A stretch of DNA of 64,000 nt. It comes from Kaistia hirudinis (GTDB taxonomy: Bacteria > Pseudomonadota > Alphaproteobacteria > Rhizobiales > Kaistiaceae). Location of the stretch: positions 1 to 64,000 of the forward strand of contig NZ_JACIDS010000007.1 in the NCBI RefSeq assembly GCF_014196455.1, given 5' to 3'. The translations under genes were made by a program, and so were the position numbers. Below the pieces are notes generated by a model. The model ran no database searches and had not been told where the DNA came from. It was given only the letters and a program-made list of their open reading frames with translations. This document shows, piece after piece, positions 42,435 to 52,586 of the stretch. How positions within the stretch are numbered: the stretch's first letter is position 1; each line of letters begins with the position of its first letter.

Positions 42435-42843
42435 TCACTCCCAATAGCGGTCCGCCTTCACAGGCAGTTGCAGTTGCCGGCGATTGAAACCATGGAGATG
42501 AACTCGCCCGGCGGAATCAGGCTCCATCTGGATCAAAGCAGGCGATCGTTTCAAGGTGGGCAGCTGGGATTCGGATGGAGCGGTACGATGAAATCAGGGG
42601 GCGTCACCGATCAGGAAGTCCTCCGGTTCGTCATGGCCTGCGCGCGATAGGGCGCGCGGCTTTGCCCAGCCTGCCTCACGTCACTTCAGCAGCGGCAGCA
42701 GGAGATGCTGGGCGAGCCGCCTGCGGCGGACGGCTCTGTTCGCTTCGCTCACGGAGCCCGCAGGCAGTCTCCGCCTTTCGGTGACGATCCTCTGGCGGGA
42801 TGAGGCGGCAGGATCGACCGGCCCGCGACACGGTCAAGGAGCT
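42435..42843. other. spacer between the cargo block and the transfer module
   Basis: About 409 bases without a gene, separating the sulfatase start from the traG stop. GAGCCG (42714-42719) and CGGCTC (42731-42736) form a hairpin that could terminate traG transcription from the right. No insertion-sequence ends or target repeats are clear, but this is a likely cargo-backbone junction. Confidence 0.4.
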
Positions 42844-44769
42844 TCACTCTACGGCCTCCGTCCGGTGGAAGCGATTGGCGTCGACACCGGCCTTCATATC
42901 GTCCCGCCTAAACCAGATGGCGCGGCCGCAGCGCAACGGCGCATTGCCGGCCGTGAACACGATCTGCTCGTCGGCGCGCATGCGCAGCACCTCGTGCGGC
43001 AGGATCAGCGGCCGGCACGCCAGCTGCTTGGAGCGTGTGCGCGACGATCCCGACATCTGGGACGAACGGCTGGTCTGGTCGACCTCAACCGTCGTGTCGC
43101 CGCAGCGCTTCGAAATGTAGTCGGCGGTCTCCGGATCGTTGATCGCCGCGAACGAGATCCACGATGCGCTCTCGAACCATTTCGAGGTGGCGTCGCGGCC
43201 ACCATAGGCCTCGCGCATCTGGCCGATCGACTGGAAGAGCAGCGTCATGGTGATGCCGTACTTGCGGCCGGCGTCGCGGGCAGTCTCCAGGATGCGCAGG
43301 AAACCGAGACGCGCCACCTCGTCGAGCAGGAACAACGTCCGTCCCTTCACCTCCCCGTTGCGATTGTAGAGGGCGTTCATCAGTGCGCCGATGATGACGC
43401 GGGCGAGGCCCGGATGGGTCTCCATTACCTTGAGGTCGAGGTTGATGAAAACGTCGGTTGCGCCCTCGGCAATATCCGCCGTGGTGAAGCTCGCCCCCGA
43501 GACCAGCGCCGCGTAGTTCAGGTAGGATAGCCAATGCGTCTCCTTCACCGCATTGGCATAGACGCCGGAGAACGTCTCCGGTGTCATGGCGATGAACGGC
43601 GCGACGTTCTCCTTCACGAAGTCCGAGGACGACTTGTCGTAGATCGCCTGAAGCCGCTCGCGCAGCTTCGGCTCCGGCTCGGAGAGATTGGCACGAACCT
43701 GCCGCAGATGCTGGTCGTGCCTTTCCGTATGACCGGACAGGCAGACGTCGGCGATGAGCGCCGTCAGGAGCTGCAGCGCGGCGCTGCGAAAGAAGTCGTC
43801 GCGCGCCGAGCCCTGGCGCGGATTGTCGGTGATGATCCATGAGGCGACGGCGGCGATATCCTCTTCCTTCGTCGCGCCGTGCTGGCCGATCCAGTCGAGG
43901 ACGTTGAAGCCGATCCCGGTCGAGCGGGGATCGAGCACATGGACCTGGCGGCCGGCGGCGCGGCGATGCCGCGTCACCATCGGTGCGACCTCGTTGGAAG
44001 GATCCAGCACGATGAGGCCACCGCCCCACTTGAGCGCCGTCGGCACCGTTACCGAAGTCGTCTTGAAGCCGCCAGAGCCCGCGAACACGATGCCGTGGGA
44101 CGATCCGAACGAGCCGTCGAAGCAGAGCAGGGGTGCGCGGCCGCCCACCCCCCAGGTTTCCTTGTCATCGGCACGAAAGGCCCGGCCGCTGGCGCCGCCG
44201 CGATCGACGCGATAGCGCTCGCCGATGACGATGTTCCCCGAGTCCGGGAACAGACGCTCGGCCTCGTTCATCGCCATCCAGTCGCTCTCGCCGTGGATTG
44301 CGCGCTTGCCGCGGATGCGGCGCGGCACAGGCGCAGCGAAGGCCGCATTGCCCTTCATGGCGACGCGGAGTCCGTAGACGCCGGCAATCGCTGCGACCAT
44401 TGCGCCAGCGATCGTCGAGGGGTCGACGTAGGCGAGAAGGCGCCCACCCGCCGGCACCATGCCGGCGATGGAAAGCAGACGGTCGGTCTCGCGCCAGACC
44501 GCGATCAGGATCACGGCGAGCGCGCCGAGCGAGACGCTGCGCCCGACCGCCTTGATCGCCGCCGCGCCGGCCGATGCGAACAGGAAGATCACGCCGATCG
44601 CTCCGGCCAGGGCGTAGGGCGCCGCGATGCCGATCCGGCCGAGCAACAGGCTCATGCTTGGCGTCGATCCGAACTTGGACAACCCTGCTTCCATCCCGAT
44701 GGTCGCGATACACAGGCCCAGCATCAGCGCGGCCGGCCCCATTGTGAGAGCGATCCTAGTCGCGGTCAT
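42844..44769 (-). CDS. traG: type IV coupling protein TraG (VirD4 family)
   Basis: The start at 44769 has GGAGG nine bases upstream. The protein of about 641 residues is the Ti-type coupling protein, which links the relaxase-DNA complex to the mating channel. It has four N-terminal membrane helices within residues 1-140, a Walker A reading GSGGFKT (about 231-237) and a Walker [11 protein letters not shown] with Asp483, plus the conserved C-terminal ATPase parts. It lies downstream of traC and traD in the order known from Agrobacterium. No trb channel genes are in the window to partner it. Confidence 0.92.
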   Translation of the reverse strand: MTATRIALTMGPAALMLGLCIATIGMEAGLSKFGSTPSMSLLLGRIGIAAPYALAGAIGVIFLFASAGAAAIKAVGRSVSLGALAVILIAVWRETDRLLSIAGMVPAGGRLLAYVDPSTIAGAMVAAIAGVYGLRVAMKGNAAFAAPVPRRIRGKRAIHGESDWMAMNEAERLFPDSGNIVIGERYRVDRGGASGRAFRADDKETWGVGGRAPLLCFDGSFGSSHGIVFAGSGGFKTTSVTVPTALKWGGGLIVLDPSNEVAPMVTRHRRAAGRQVHVLDPRSTGIGFNVLDWIGQHGATKEEDIAAVASWIITDNPRQGSARDDFFRSAALQLLTALIADVCLSGHTERHDQHLRQVRANLSEPEPKLRERLQAIYDKSSSDFVKENVAPFIAMTPETFSGVYANAVKETHWLSYLNYAALVSGASFTTADIAEGATDVFINLDLKVMETHPGLARVIIGALMNALYNRNGEVKGRTLFLLDEVARLGFLRILETARDAGRKYGITMTLLFQSIGQMREAYGGRDATSKWFESASWISFAAINDPETADYISKRCGDTTVEVDQTSRSSQMSGSSRTRSKQLACRPLILPHEVLRMRADEQIVFTAGNAPLRCGRAIWFRRDDMKAGVDANRFHRTEAVE

Positions 44770-44971
44770 TGCCAAAGGCCTCCGCGCCGATCTTGGTCAG
44801 GCGCGTTCGCTCGGACTCATCGGCGCCGAGGCGGCGACTTGCATCGATCAGCAGGCCGAGCAGCAACGCGCGTTTCTCATAGCGCAGGCCCGCCTTCACG
44901 ATCAGGCCGCCGAGCTCGATCTTCTCACGGGTGTCCTGCTTTCGGGCGTCGGTCGAGGTCGTCCGCTTCAT
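44756..44971 (-). CDS. traD: conjugal transfer protein TraD
   Basis: The 71-residue product from ATG 44971 contains the TraD core: [20 protein letters not shown], then [18 protein letters not shown]. This is a relaxosome accessory protein of Ti-type systems. A TTG at 45001 would add ten residues overlapping traC, but the ATG lies four bases after the traC stop and fits the known length. Its 3' end overlaps the traG start by 14 bases. Confidence 0.87.
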   Translation of the reverse strand: MKRTTSTDARKQDTREKIELGGLIVKAGLRYEKRALLLGLLIDASRRLGADESERTRLTKIGAEAFGNDRD

Positions 44972-44975
44972 CCGC

Positions 44976-45272
44976 TCAAGCCTCGCCAGCGCTGCCCGCA
45001 ACCGCGCCAGTTTCGACCTTCGCGGCAGCTCCGGCCTCCTGGGTGTCGCCGCCGACGCTGATCTTGCCGGCCGTGCCTTTCTTCCTGCCCCGAAACCGCC
45101 CGGCCAGCTCTTCGAATGCCGCCTGGAGCTCGGTCTCCTCGATCTCGATCTCGCCGAGCCCGGCTTTCAGCGCCACGCGGCCAATCCTCTCGGCCTCCCG
45201 CGTTTCGGCCGACTTCAACTGCTCCTGCAGGCGAGCGATCTCTTCCCTGATCTTCGATGACGGCTTCTTCAT
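44976..45272 (-). CDS. traC: conjugal transfer protein TraC
   Basis: From ATG 45272 the 98-residue protein has the TraC sequence [19 protein letters not shown] and [19 protein letters not shown], a helical coiled coil, with a variable Gly/Ala-rich C-terminus. TraC is a relaxosome accessory protein needed for processing at oriT. It is the first gene of traCDG and faces away from traA across oriT. GGGAG lies upstream. Confidence 0.87.
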   Translation of the reverse strand: MKKPSSKIREEIARLQEQLKSAETREAERIGRVALKAGLGEIEIEETELQAAFEELAGRFRGRKKGTAGKISVGGDTQEAGAAAKVETGAVAGSAGEA

Positions 45273-45414
45273 TCCGATCGTATCTCCCTGGGCGAAGCTC
45301 AGCTTCGGACGCGCCAAGGATCGAGGGAGGATGCGCGAAGCGCACCCCCGTTAATTCTACAGTCGGCGGAGCCGACGCCGCAGGCGATGATCCCGACCGT
45401 TCCGAAGGAGCGGT

Positions 45415-45455
45415 CCAAGGGCGCAATTATACGTCGCTACCGCGACGCCCTTGCG
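45415..45455. other. oriT: origin of transfer (oriT), Ti/MOBQ type
   Basis: Between the divergent traC and traA genes, the stretch beginning CCAAGGGCGCAATTATACG closely matches the origin of transfer I know from Ti and rhizobial plasmids. It contains two nested inverted repeats. The inner one is CGTCGC (45432-45437) with GCGACG (45442-45447). The outer one is AAGGGCG (45417-45423) with CGCCCTT (45446-45452). Nicking by TraA should occur within or beside this core; the exact base cannot be fixed by reading. The rest of the intergenic region holds small hairpins such as GTCGGCGGAGCCGAC (45362-45376). Confidence 0.85.
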
Positions 45456-45524
45456 CAGGGCGCCCGTGGTCCCTGACCTGCTCCCGACGGACGGCACTGT
45501 CGTTGCTCTGGAGCCTTCCTCGCC

Positions 45525-48500
45525 GTGGCCATCCCCCACTTCTCCGTCAGCATCGTCAGCCGCGGCAACGGCCGTAGCGCGGTACTGTCCGCGGCGTATC
45601 GGCACTGCGCCCGGATGGACTACGACCGCGAGGCCCGCATCGTCGACTACACCGCCAAACAGGGCCTTCTTCATGAGGAATTCGTCCTTCCGGCCGGCGC
45701 ACCGCCATGGCTCCGCGCGCTCATCGCCGACCGCTCGGTGGCGGGCGCGGCGGAGGCCTTCTGGAATAAGGTCGAAGCTTTCGAGAAACGCTCCGACGCT
45801 CAGCTGGCAAAGGACGTGACGATCGCCCTGCCGCTGGAGCTGAACGCCACGCAGAACATCGCGCTCATGCGCGAGTTCGTCGATCGGCACATCCTGGAAA
45901 ATGGCATGGTGGCCGATTGGGTCTATCACGATGCGCCGGGCAATCCGCATGTCCATCTGATGATGACGTTGCGGCCGCTGACCGAAGGGGGATTCGGGGC
46001 AAAGAAGATCGCCGTTGTCGACGTAAACGGCGCGCCGGTGCGCAACGCCGACGGCAAGATCACCTACAAGCTGTGGGCGGGCGATGCTGCTGATTTCAAC
46101 GCCTTCCGTGATGGCTGGTTCTCCTGCCAGAACCGTCATCTGGCGCTCGCCGGCCTCGACCTGACCATTGATGGCCGCTCTTTCAAGAAGCAGGGGTTCG
46201 AGGTCGAGCCGACGATCCACATCGGCGTCAGTGCGAAGGCGATCGACCGCAAGGCGAAGGAACGGAGCTGGTCGCCGAAGCTCGAGCGCCTTGAGCAGTT
46301 CGAGGAGACCAGACAGGACAATTGCAAGCGGATCCAGCGCCGGCCCGAGATCGTCATCGATATGATCAGCTGGGAGAAGAGCGTTTTCGATGAGCGCGAC
46401 ATTGCGAAGATCCTGCACCGCTACATCGACGATGCAGCGACGTTCCAGTCGATCATGGCGCGCATCGTCCAGAGTCCGCAGGTGCTGCGGATCGATCGCG
46501 ACAGCGTCGACTTCTCCACCGGCGAGTGCCTGCGCGCCCGCTACACAACGCGCGAGCTCATCCGGCTCGAGGCCGAGATGGCGAACCGCTCGATCTGGCT
46601 CGCCGGTCGATCCTCGCATGGCCTTCGAATGGAGACGCTGGCGTCGACCCTTGATCGTCACCCACGGCTGTCCGGTGAACAGAACGCGGCGATCGAACAT
46701 CTCGTTGGTGCGGAGCGGATCGCGGCGGTCGTGGGCCGTGCCGGCGCCGGCAAGACCACCATGATGAATGCCGCGCGCGAAGTCTGGGAGGCGGCCGGTT
46801 ATCGGGTTGTTGGTGGCGCGCTCGCCGGCAAGGCGGCCGAAGGTCTTGAGAAGGAGGCCGGCATCCTTTCGCGCACGCTCGCCTCATGGGAGCTGCGCTG
46901 GAAGGAAGGGCGCGACACCCTCGACCAGAAGACCGTCTTCGTGCTCGACGAGGCGGGAATGGTGGCCTCCCGGCAGATGGCATTGTTCGTCGAGGCAGTG
47001 ATGACGTCCGGCGCGAAGCTGGTCCTGGTCGGCGATCCGGAACAGCTGCAGCCGATCGAAGCTGGCGCCGCGTTCCGGGCGATTGTCGATCGCGTCGGCT
47101 ATGCCGAGCTCGAAACCATCTATCGCCAGCAAGAGGCGTGGATGCGCGTTGCGTCGCTCGACCTTGCACGCGGTCGCGTCGGGGCCGCGATCGCCGCCTA
47201 TCAGGCTCAAGGCAAGGTTGTCGGATCGCAGTTGAAGGTCGACGCGATCGCCAATCTGATCACCGAGTGGAACCGCGACTACGACCCGAGCAAGACGAGC
47301 CTGATCCTCGCTCATCTGCGCCGCGACGTGCGCCAGCTGAATGAGCTGGCGCGGGCAAAGCTCGTCGAGCGCGGGCTCGTTGGGGAGGGCTGCGACTTCC
47401 GCACCGAGGACGGGCCGCGCCGGTTCGCTGCCGGCGATCAGATCGTCTTCCTGCGCAACGAAGGGGCGCTCGGCGTGAAGAACGGCATGATCGGCCGGCT
47501 CGTCGAGGCCGGTCTGGGTCGGATCGTCGCCGAGATTGGCGAAGGCGAAAACCGACGGCGTGTGACCGTGGAGCAGCGCTTCTACGCGCACGTCGACCAC
47601 GGCTATGCGACCACGATCCACAAGTCGCAAGGGGCAACCGTCGACCGGGTGAAGGTGCTGGCCTCGCTCTCGCTCGATCGTCATCTCACCTATGTTGCGA
47701 TGACCCGACACCGCGAGGACCTCACGGTCCACTACGGGCGCCGTTCCTTCGCCAAGGCCGGTGGGCTCGTCGCGATCCTAGCGCGGCGCAATGCCAAGGA
47801 ATCGACGCTCGACTATGAGCGCGGCAGCCTCTACCGCCAGGCGCTGCGTTTCGCTGAGAACCGTGGCCTGAACATCGTCAGCGTGGCCCGCACGCTGGTC
47901 CGCGACCGGCTCCATTGGACGTTGCGCCAGAAGGGCCGGTTCGTTGAGTTGGCGGCGCGCCTGCGCGCGCTCGGCGAGCGCCTTCGGCCAGCGCAATCCC
48001 GCACTCCCGTCGTCAGAGAGGAGACCCCACCAATGGTCGCCGGCATCACCGTCTTTCCGACATCGCTCGAGGACAAGGTCAAGCAAAAGCTCCAGCTTGA
48101 TTCGGCCGTGTCGAAGCAGTGGGAGAACGTGTCCTCGCGTTTCCGCATGGTGTTCGCGGACCCCGAGACGGCCTTCCGGGCGATGAACTTCGGCGCGATC
48201 CTCACCGATCCGACGGCGGCCAAGGAGACGCTCGATGCCTTGGGCCGGGCTCCGGCTTCGCTCGGCCCGCTCAAAGGTCGGACGGGGCTTCTCGCGGGCG
48301 CGAAGGACAAGAATGACCGTCGCGTCGCCGAGCTCAACGTGTCCGCTCTGATCCGGGACATCGAGAGCTATCTGCGGGTTCGCCAGCAGGCTGTCGATAT
48401 GATCGAGAGGGACGAACGGAAGCTCCGCCAGCGGAAGTCGATCGACATCCCGGCACTGTCTCCGGAGGCGCGCGGTGTACTCGATAAGGTCCGTGATGCC

Positions 48501-48827
48501 ATCGACCGCAACGACTTGCCGGCGGCAGTCGGATTTGCGGTCAGCAACCGCGAGATCAAGGCCGAGATCGATGCGTTCGGAAAGGCCGTCTCTGATCGCT
48601 TCGGCGAGCGAACCCTGTTGGTCAATGCCGCCCGCGAACCCGGTGGTGGTGTGTTCGCGAAGGCGGCGGAAGGATTACGCGGCCCCAACCGTACGAGGCT
48701 GCGAGAGGCCTGGCCGCTCCTGCGTGCCGCGCAGCAACTCGCGGCTCACGAGCGGACCGCGGCGCGGATGAAGCAGGCAGAGGACCAGCGCCTCTCGCAG
48801 CAACAGAGCCGGGTGATGAAGCCGTGA
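45525..48827 (+). CDS. traA: Ti-type relaxase-helicase TraA
   Basis: The 1100-residue enzyme starts at GTG 45525, which gives the normal N-terminus ([19 protein letters not shown]). The relaxase domain of the MOBQ/MobA type (residues 1-230) carries the probable catalytic Tyr25 in AAYRHCARM and the His pair in NPHVHLMM (His142, His144). The helicase domain follows, with Walker A GRAGAGKT at residues 404-411, [10 protein letters not shown] and the C-terminal motifs [12 protein letters not shown] and YVAMTRHRE. It nicks oriT and unwinds the transferred strand. traF overlaps its stop. Confidence 0.93.
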   Translation: MAIPHFSVSIVSRGNGRSAVLSAAYRHCARMDYDREARIVDYTAKQGLLHEEFVLPAGAPPWLRALIADRSVAGAAEAFWNKVEAFEKRSDAQLAKDVTIALPLELNATQNIALMREFVDRHILENGMVADWVYHDAPGNPHVHLMMTLRPLTEGGFGAKKIAVVDVNGAPVRNADGKITYKLWAGDAADFNAFRDGWFSCQNRHLALAGLDLTIDGRSFKKQGFEVEPTIHIGVSAKAIDRKAKERSWSPKLERLEQFEETRQDNCKRIQRRPEIVIDMISWEKSVFDERDIAKILHRYIDDAATFQSIMARIVQSPQVLRIDRDSVDFSTGECLRARYTTRELIRLEAEMANRSIWLAGRSSHGLRMETLASTLDRHPRLSGEQNAAIEHLVGAERIAAVVGRAGAGKTTMMNAAREVWEAAGYRVVGGALAGKAAEGLEKEAGILSRTLASWELRWKEGRDTLDQKTVFVLDEAGMVASRQMALFVEAVMTSGAKLVLVGDPEQLQPIEAGAAFRAIVDRVGYAELETIYRQQEAWMRVASLDLARGRVGAAIAAYQAQGKVVGSQLKVDAIANLITEWNRDYDPSKTSLILAHLRRDVRQLNELARAKLVERGLVGEGCDFRTEDGPRRFAAGDQIVFLRNEGALGVKNGMIGRLVEAGLGRIVAEIGEGENRRRVTVEQRFYAHVDHGYATTIHKSQGATVDRVKVLASLSLDRHLTYVAMTRHREDLTVHYGRRSFAKAGGLVAILARRNAKESTLDYERGSLYRQALRFAENRGLNIVSVARTLVRDRLHWTLRQKGRFVELAARLRALGERLRPAQSRTPVVREETPPMVAGITVFPTSLEDKVKQKLQLDSAVSKQWENVSSRFRMVFADPETAFRAMNFGAILTDPTAAKETLDALGRAPASLGPLKGRTGLLAGAKDKNDRRVAELNVSALIRDIESYLRVRQQAVDMIERDERKLRQRKSIDIPALSPEARGVLDKVRDAIDRNDLPAAVGFAVSNREIKAEIDAFGKAVSDRFGERTLLVNAAREPGGGVFAKAAEGLRGPNRTRLREAWPLLRAAQQLAAHERTAARMKQAEDQRLSQQQSRVMKP

Positions 48828-49354
48828 CCTGCCGGCGACCATTCATCGTGCTGGCCGGGGGTGCCGCTCTCCTCATCGGGACCGCCGCCATGGGCGGATG
48901 GGGCGGTCTGCGGATCAACACGACCCCGAGCGAGCCGCTCGGGCTGTGGCGGATCGTGCCTTTGGCCCGCCCGCTCGCGCGAGGCGAACTGATCTTCGTC
49001 TGTCCGCCGCGGACGCCGGAATTCGAGCTGGCCTTCGCGCGTGGCTACCTCCGGCGCGGCCTCTGTCCAGGCGGCGTCGGGCCGCTCATCAAGTCCGTCG
49101 CGGCGTTGTCCGGCCAGCGCATTGAGGTCGGTGCGGACGTTCGGATCGACGACGAGCGTCTCGCCGGTTCCGTACTCCGTGCCTCCGACGCCGCGGGGCG
49201 TCCGCTCGTCCCGTTCGCCGGAGGAGTGGTGCCGGCCGGACAGATCTTCCTCCATTCCTCCTTCGCGGGATCCTATGACTCACGATATTTCGGCCCAGTG
49301 CCGATCGACGGCGTGCTCGGCCTTGCCCGTCCCGTCTTCACCGTCGATCCCTGA
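48824..49354 (+). CDS. traF: conjugative transfer signal peptidase TraF
   Basis: The 176-residue protein starts with GTG overlapping the traA stop (GTGA). It is an S26-type peptidase with an N-terminal membrane helix ([19 protein letters not shown]), the catalytic Ser36 in [10 protein letters not shown] and a Lys in LIKSVAA. In Ti and IncP systems TraF matures the pilin TrbC, here absent from the window. Its 3' end overlaps the start of traB. Confidence 0.9.
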   Translation: MTCRRPFIVLAGGAALLIGTAAMGGWGGLRINTTPSEPLGLWRIVPLARPLARGELIFVCPPRTPEFELAFARGYLRRGLCPGGVGPLIKSVAALSGQRIEVGADVRIDDERLAGSVLRASDAAGRPLVPFAGGVVPAGQIFLHSSFAGSYDSRYFGPVPIDGVLGLARPVFTVDP

Positions 49355-50510
49355 TCGTTGGCACGCCCCGGTTCTCGTGCTCGCCGCCATCGGTGCCGGC
49401 GCCGTGGGCTGGAGCGGTCACGTTCTCACCTTGCCGGTCGCGCTGTTGTTCCCGGCACTGTGGTCGGCGGCACCGTCGCGATCGACGGCGGCGCTACTCT
49501 CGGCGGGCTATTTCCTTGCCGCCTCCCGCGGCCTTCCCCACGGGGTGGCGACCTACTTCGCCTCCGATCTCTGGCTCGGAGCCCTGCTTTGGTTCGGTGC
49601 GTCGACTTGCTTCGTGCTGGTCCAGACCGTGCTCTGGACCAAGCACACCGGACCGGGAAAGGGCATCCGCTTTCTGAGCGCAACCTTGCTGATGGCGATT
49701 CCGCCCTTCGGGATCACCGGCTGGGCGCAGCCCGTGACGGCTGCCGGTGTTCTTTTTCCTGGATGGGGTTGGTGGGGGCTTGCGGCCACGGTGTCTCTGC
49801 TCATCGTCCTGACGACGCGGCGCTGGCCGCTGGCCGCGATCATCGTCGCCGGATTCTGGTCATGGTCCGCGGCATCATGGACGTCGCCCGCCGAGCCCGC
49901 GGGGTGGACGAGCGTCAACCTGGAGCTGGGGCAGACCCTCGGTCGTGACGCCACATTGGAGCGGCAGCGCGATCTTGCACGCAAGGTCCGTCGTGCCGCA
50001 GCCGAAGGGGCTCGGGTGGCGGTTCTCCCGGAGAGTGCGCTCGGTCTGTGGACACCCACCCTCGAACTGTTCTGGCGGCATGAACTGCGCGCGCTCGACA
50101 TGACGGTGATCGCTGGTGTGGTCGTCATCGACCGGGACGGCTATGACAACGTCATGGTGGAGGTCTCCGCCGCGGCGGCAAGGGTTTTCTATCGCGAGCG
50201 CATGCCCGTCCCGGTCTCCATGTGGCAGCCATGGCGGAGCTGGATTGGTGAGCCGGGAGGCGCCCGCGCTCGTCTCCTCGCCGATCCCGCCGCCATCGTG
50301 GAATCGACGCGGATCGTGCCGCTGATCTGCTACGAGCAACTTCTGGTCTGGCCTGTCCTGCAATCGATGCTGGGCGCTCCCGATCTCGTCGTCGGAATCA
50401 GCAACGCCTGGTGGACGGCCGGCTCGTCGATCTCGGCGATCCAGCGGTCGAGCATGATCGCATGGGCGAAGCTCTTTCGCCTGCGGCTCATCATGGCCTT
50501 CAACACATAG
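49275..50510 (+). CDS. traB: conjugal transfer protein TraB
   Basis: The product is about 411 residues from ATG 49275, with an 80-base overlap into traF. A TTG at 49323 is the alternative. The N-terminal half has about six membrane helices ([25 protein letters not shown] and others). The C-terminal half is a nitrilase/apolipoprotein N-acyltransferase-like domain with the Glu in [10 protein letters not shown] and the Cys in [10 protein letters not shown]. TraB of Ti-type systems aids transfer; its reaction is not established. Confidence 0.88.
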   Translation: MTHDISAQCRSTACSALPVPSSPSIPDRWHAPVLVLAAIGAGAVGWSGHVLTLPVALLFPALWSAAPSRSTAALLSAGYFLAASRGLPHGVATYFASDLWLGALLWFGASTCFVLVQTVLWTKHTGPGKGIRFLSATLLMAIPPFGITGWAQPVTAAGVLFPGWGWWGLAATVSLLIVLTTRRWPLAAIIVAGFWSWSAASWTSPAEPAGWTSVNLELGQTLGRDATLERQRDLARKVRRAAAEGARVAVLPESALGLWTPTLELFWRHELRALDMTVIAGVVVIDRDGYDNVMVEVSAAAARVFYRERMPVPVSMWQPWRSWIGEPGGARARLLADPAAIVESTRIVPLICYEQLLVWPVLQSMLGAPDLVVGISNAWWTAGSSISAIQRSSMIAWAKLFRLRLIMAFNT

Positions 50511-50525
50511 ACTGGAGATCTGCCG

Positions 50526-51125
50526 ATGGTGGACGCCGCCCTCATCCAGGCTTGCGCCGATCCCGGCCTGAAGCCTGCCATCGTCGAGAAATTCGTCGAG
50601 CAGGCAGGATCTTCGGACCCTCTGGCGATCACTGTCCGATCCGGCACCCGCGTCGTGTTGGTGCTGAGGCCTTCGTCGCCCGACGCCGCAATGGAGCTGG
50701 TGCGACAATATGTTGGCAAAGCGGCCGTTCGCGTCGGCATCACACAATATCCTGCCGGTCTCGGGATGTCCGACGCGGCGGAACTCAAGCCAGATCTGCT
50801 CGATGCCTGCGCGAACATTCGGATGGGTACCGGAATGTTCGCCAAGGTCTATCGCATCGTCACGAAATGGTACGGCAGTGCGCGCGAGGAGGCCTTCGAC
50901 GATGCGATCGATGCGTGGAAGAGCGGGTACTTCGAAGGCACGTACGTCTTCACCGAGCCGGACCCCGGCGAGACGAAGCTCGCGGTGCCGCGCTCCGGCG
51001 CAGGTGATTCGAATGGCGACGCGGGACCCGTCGAGCCGCCAACGCCTGGACGAGGTGGCGATTCCGATCCCAACAAGGCGGAGACGCGCGTCGATCTATC
51101 AAAAATCGGCGGGCGCTCGCCCTGA
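50526..51125 (+). CDS. traH: conjugal transfer protein TraH
   Basis: The ATG at 50526 follows TGGAGATCTGCCG, 15 bases after the traB stop. The 199-residue product matches TraH of the Ti type over its first 145 residues (MVDAALIQACADPGLKPAIV, IRMGTGMFAKVYRIVTKWYG). The C-terminal 50 residues are a low-complexity, Pro/Gly/Asp-rich tail. It ends the traAFBH operon. Its role is accessory and not well defined. Confidence 0.87.
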   Translation: MVDAALIQACADPGLKPAIVEKFVEQAGSSDPLAITVRSGTRVVLVLRPSSPDAAMELVRQYVGKAAVRVGITQYPAGLGMSDAAELKPDLLDACANIRMGTGMFAKVYRIVTKWYGSAREEAFDDAIDAWKSGYFEGTYVFTEPDPGETKLAVPRSGAGDSNGDAGPVEPPTPGRGGDSDPNKAETRVDLSKIGGRSP

Positions 51126-51331
51126 GGCGCAGATCGGCGCGGCAACGCGACATGGACGCTACCTGAGGCCTCATCAACGCTGACACCACAGGCAGAGCCA
51201 CGTCCACATAAATGGGCTGCTTCTCATGGGGTCGTCGAGCAATTCTCGTGACCAATGCCCTCCACGCGATGGTCGTGGCTAGAACGCGGCAGCCTCCATC
51301 TCTATAAGAGACGCAGGGCGGTACGCGCCGC

Positions 51332-51483
51332 CCGGGGGCTTAGAAACCCCTTGCATAGCGGTTGGTGCCGGCTGTTGCGGCACCGGATCCTCTGGCCATT
51401 GGCCGGGGGCCTGTGACGCATGTCCAGGTGCCTCGGTACTAAAGGTCATAGGGGCCGTCTATGCACGGTTTTCTAACCCCCGG
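51332..51483 (+). ncRNA. structured RNA region with C4-antisense-like complementarity
   Basis: The arm 51332-51348 (CCGGGGGCTTAGAAACC) is complementary to 51467-51483 (GGTTTTCTAACCCCCGG): 16 pairs with two single-base bulges. A second pairing, GCATAG (51353-51358) with CTATGC (51459-51464), lies just inside. Between them is a perfect hairpin, GGTGCCG with CGGCACC (from 51364). Two separated complementary arms around a hairpin, upstream of an open frame, are the design of the C4 antisense RNA of phages P1 and P7, and the sequence resembles that family as I recall it. Family membership is not proven. The target would be the mRNA leading into traM. Confidence 0.55.
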
Positions 51484-51544
51484 CTTGGGTTCAAAGGATT
51501 GTCGTCGGCGGGGGCGCACCGCGGACTAACTTTGCTTGGTGGCG

Positions 51545-51859
51545 ATGTCGGATTCGGACCTTTCCAGCGAGGCGAAATGTGGAGAGGTTCTTCGGGACTA
51601 TCTCGCATCCGTGGACAAGACGATGCTGGAGCGCCTGGTCATCGACGCGATCCGGGAGCATCGATGTCTTCTGGAATCGGACCAATTGCTCCACGAGGAA
51701 TGGCAGCGCGCGGCCACAAGCCCCTCGGTTCCGCAGGAACATGCTGAAGCATTGCGCGCTCACTGCCTCGACAGGCAGCAAGCCACCGCGGCCCAGCAGG
51801 AGGTCCTATCCTACATGCTGAATCTGCTCGGTTATATCCCGAACGTGCCGACCGATTGA
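51545..51859 (+). CDS. traM: TraM antiactivator of TraR
   Basis: The 104-residue protein (ATG 51545; a TTG at 51536 is less likely) matches TraM: LERLVIDAIREHRCLLESDQ, an all-helical middle, and the typical ending LSYMLNLLGYIPNVPTD. TraM binds TraR and blocks quorum-dependent activation of tra genes. It converges with traR, with ten bases between the stops, the arrangement of Ti plasmids. The structured RNA region upstream may add a second level of control. Confidence 0.8.
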   Translation: MSDSDLSSEAKCGEVLRDYLASVDKTMLERLVIDAIREHRCLLESDQLLHEEWQRAATSPSVPQEHAEALRAHCLDRQQATAAQQEVLSYMLNLLGYIPNVPTD

Positions 51860-51869
51860 ACGGTGGCGG

Positions 51870-52586
51870 TCACTCGGGTCCAAGGAGCCCGTGATCCTTG
51901 GCGATAGCAACCGCCTGGACCAAGTTTGCAGCGTCGAGCTTGCCGCGCACATTGTCAAGATAGTGTTGCACTGTACGGTGCTGCACATTTGTCAGATCGG
52001 CGATGTCCTGCATCGATTTGCCCTTTGCCGCCCATCGGAGGCAAACAAGCTCCTTCGGCGACAGGCCGAAGTCGAGCACGTGGGCTGGGCGCTGTGCCAG
52101 CACCTTCAATCGATAGTAGGTACACAAGGCAGCCCGCACCGCGCCTTCCGCATCGCGTGCAAACGAAGAATCCGTCCGCGGACGTGAGGACGCCAAGGTC
52201 AACATCAAGGTGGACTGGAAACTGCCACGAACGGCCGTCGTAATGCCGGACCGAATGCCAAAATCCATCGCCTCCGACCGGAAGCGCTTAAGTTCACGGG
52301 ACTCGTCATGTTTCGCCCACCCCTCCGCTGACCAGTCGAACATCGCCATTCGGCGCTTTGCTTGGGTGACGACCGGATCGATCACTGAATATCTATTGCG
52401 GAGATAGATGCCTTCCCATTCCGACGGATAACTGTTGAAAGTCTTGATGTCAGACGCAGCAATCTGGAGATATGCGAAGCGCTCGAAGCCACACGAGACG
52501 GCATAATTCTTCAGAGCGATTTTGACCGTTCGCTCGTCGTTTGCGACATCGACTGTGTCGATCAGGGATTGGATCTGTTCGTTCAA
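51870..52586 (-). CDS. traR: TraR, LuxR-type quorum-sensing activator
   Basis: The 238-residue LuxR-family protein starts at TTG 52586 behind AGGAGGG. The autoinducer-binding domain (residues 1-165) has the conserved Trp, Tyr and Asp in SEWEGIYLRNRYSVIDPVV. The C-terminal helix-turn-helix is LSPKELVCLRWAAKGKSMQD with TVQHYLDNVRGKL. In Ti plasmids TraR with its acyl-homoserine lactone activates the tra operons. No traI synthase is in the window, so it may respond to a signal made elsewhere. Confidence 0.88.
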   Translation of the reverse strand: MNEQIQSLIDTVDVANDERTVKIALKNYAVSCGFERFAYLQIAASDIKTFNSYPSEWEGIYLRNRYSVIDPVVTQAKRRMAMFDWSAEGWAKHDESRELKRFRSEAMDFGIRSGITTAVRGSFQSTLMLTLASSRPRTDSSFARDAEGAVRAALCTYYRLKVLAQRPAHVLDFGLSPKELVCLRWAAKGKSMQDIADLTNVQHRTVQHYLDNVRGKLDAANLVQAVAIAKDHGLLGPE

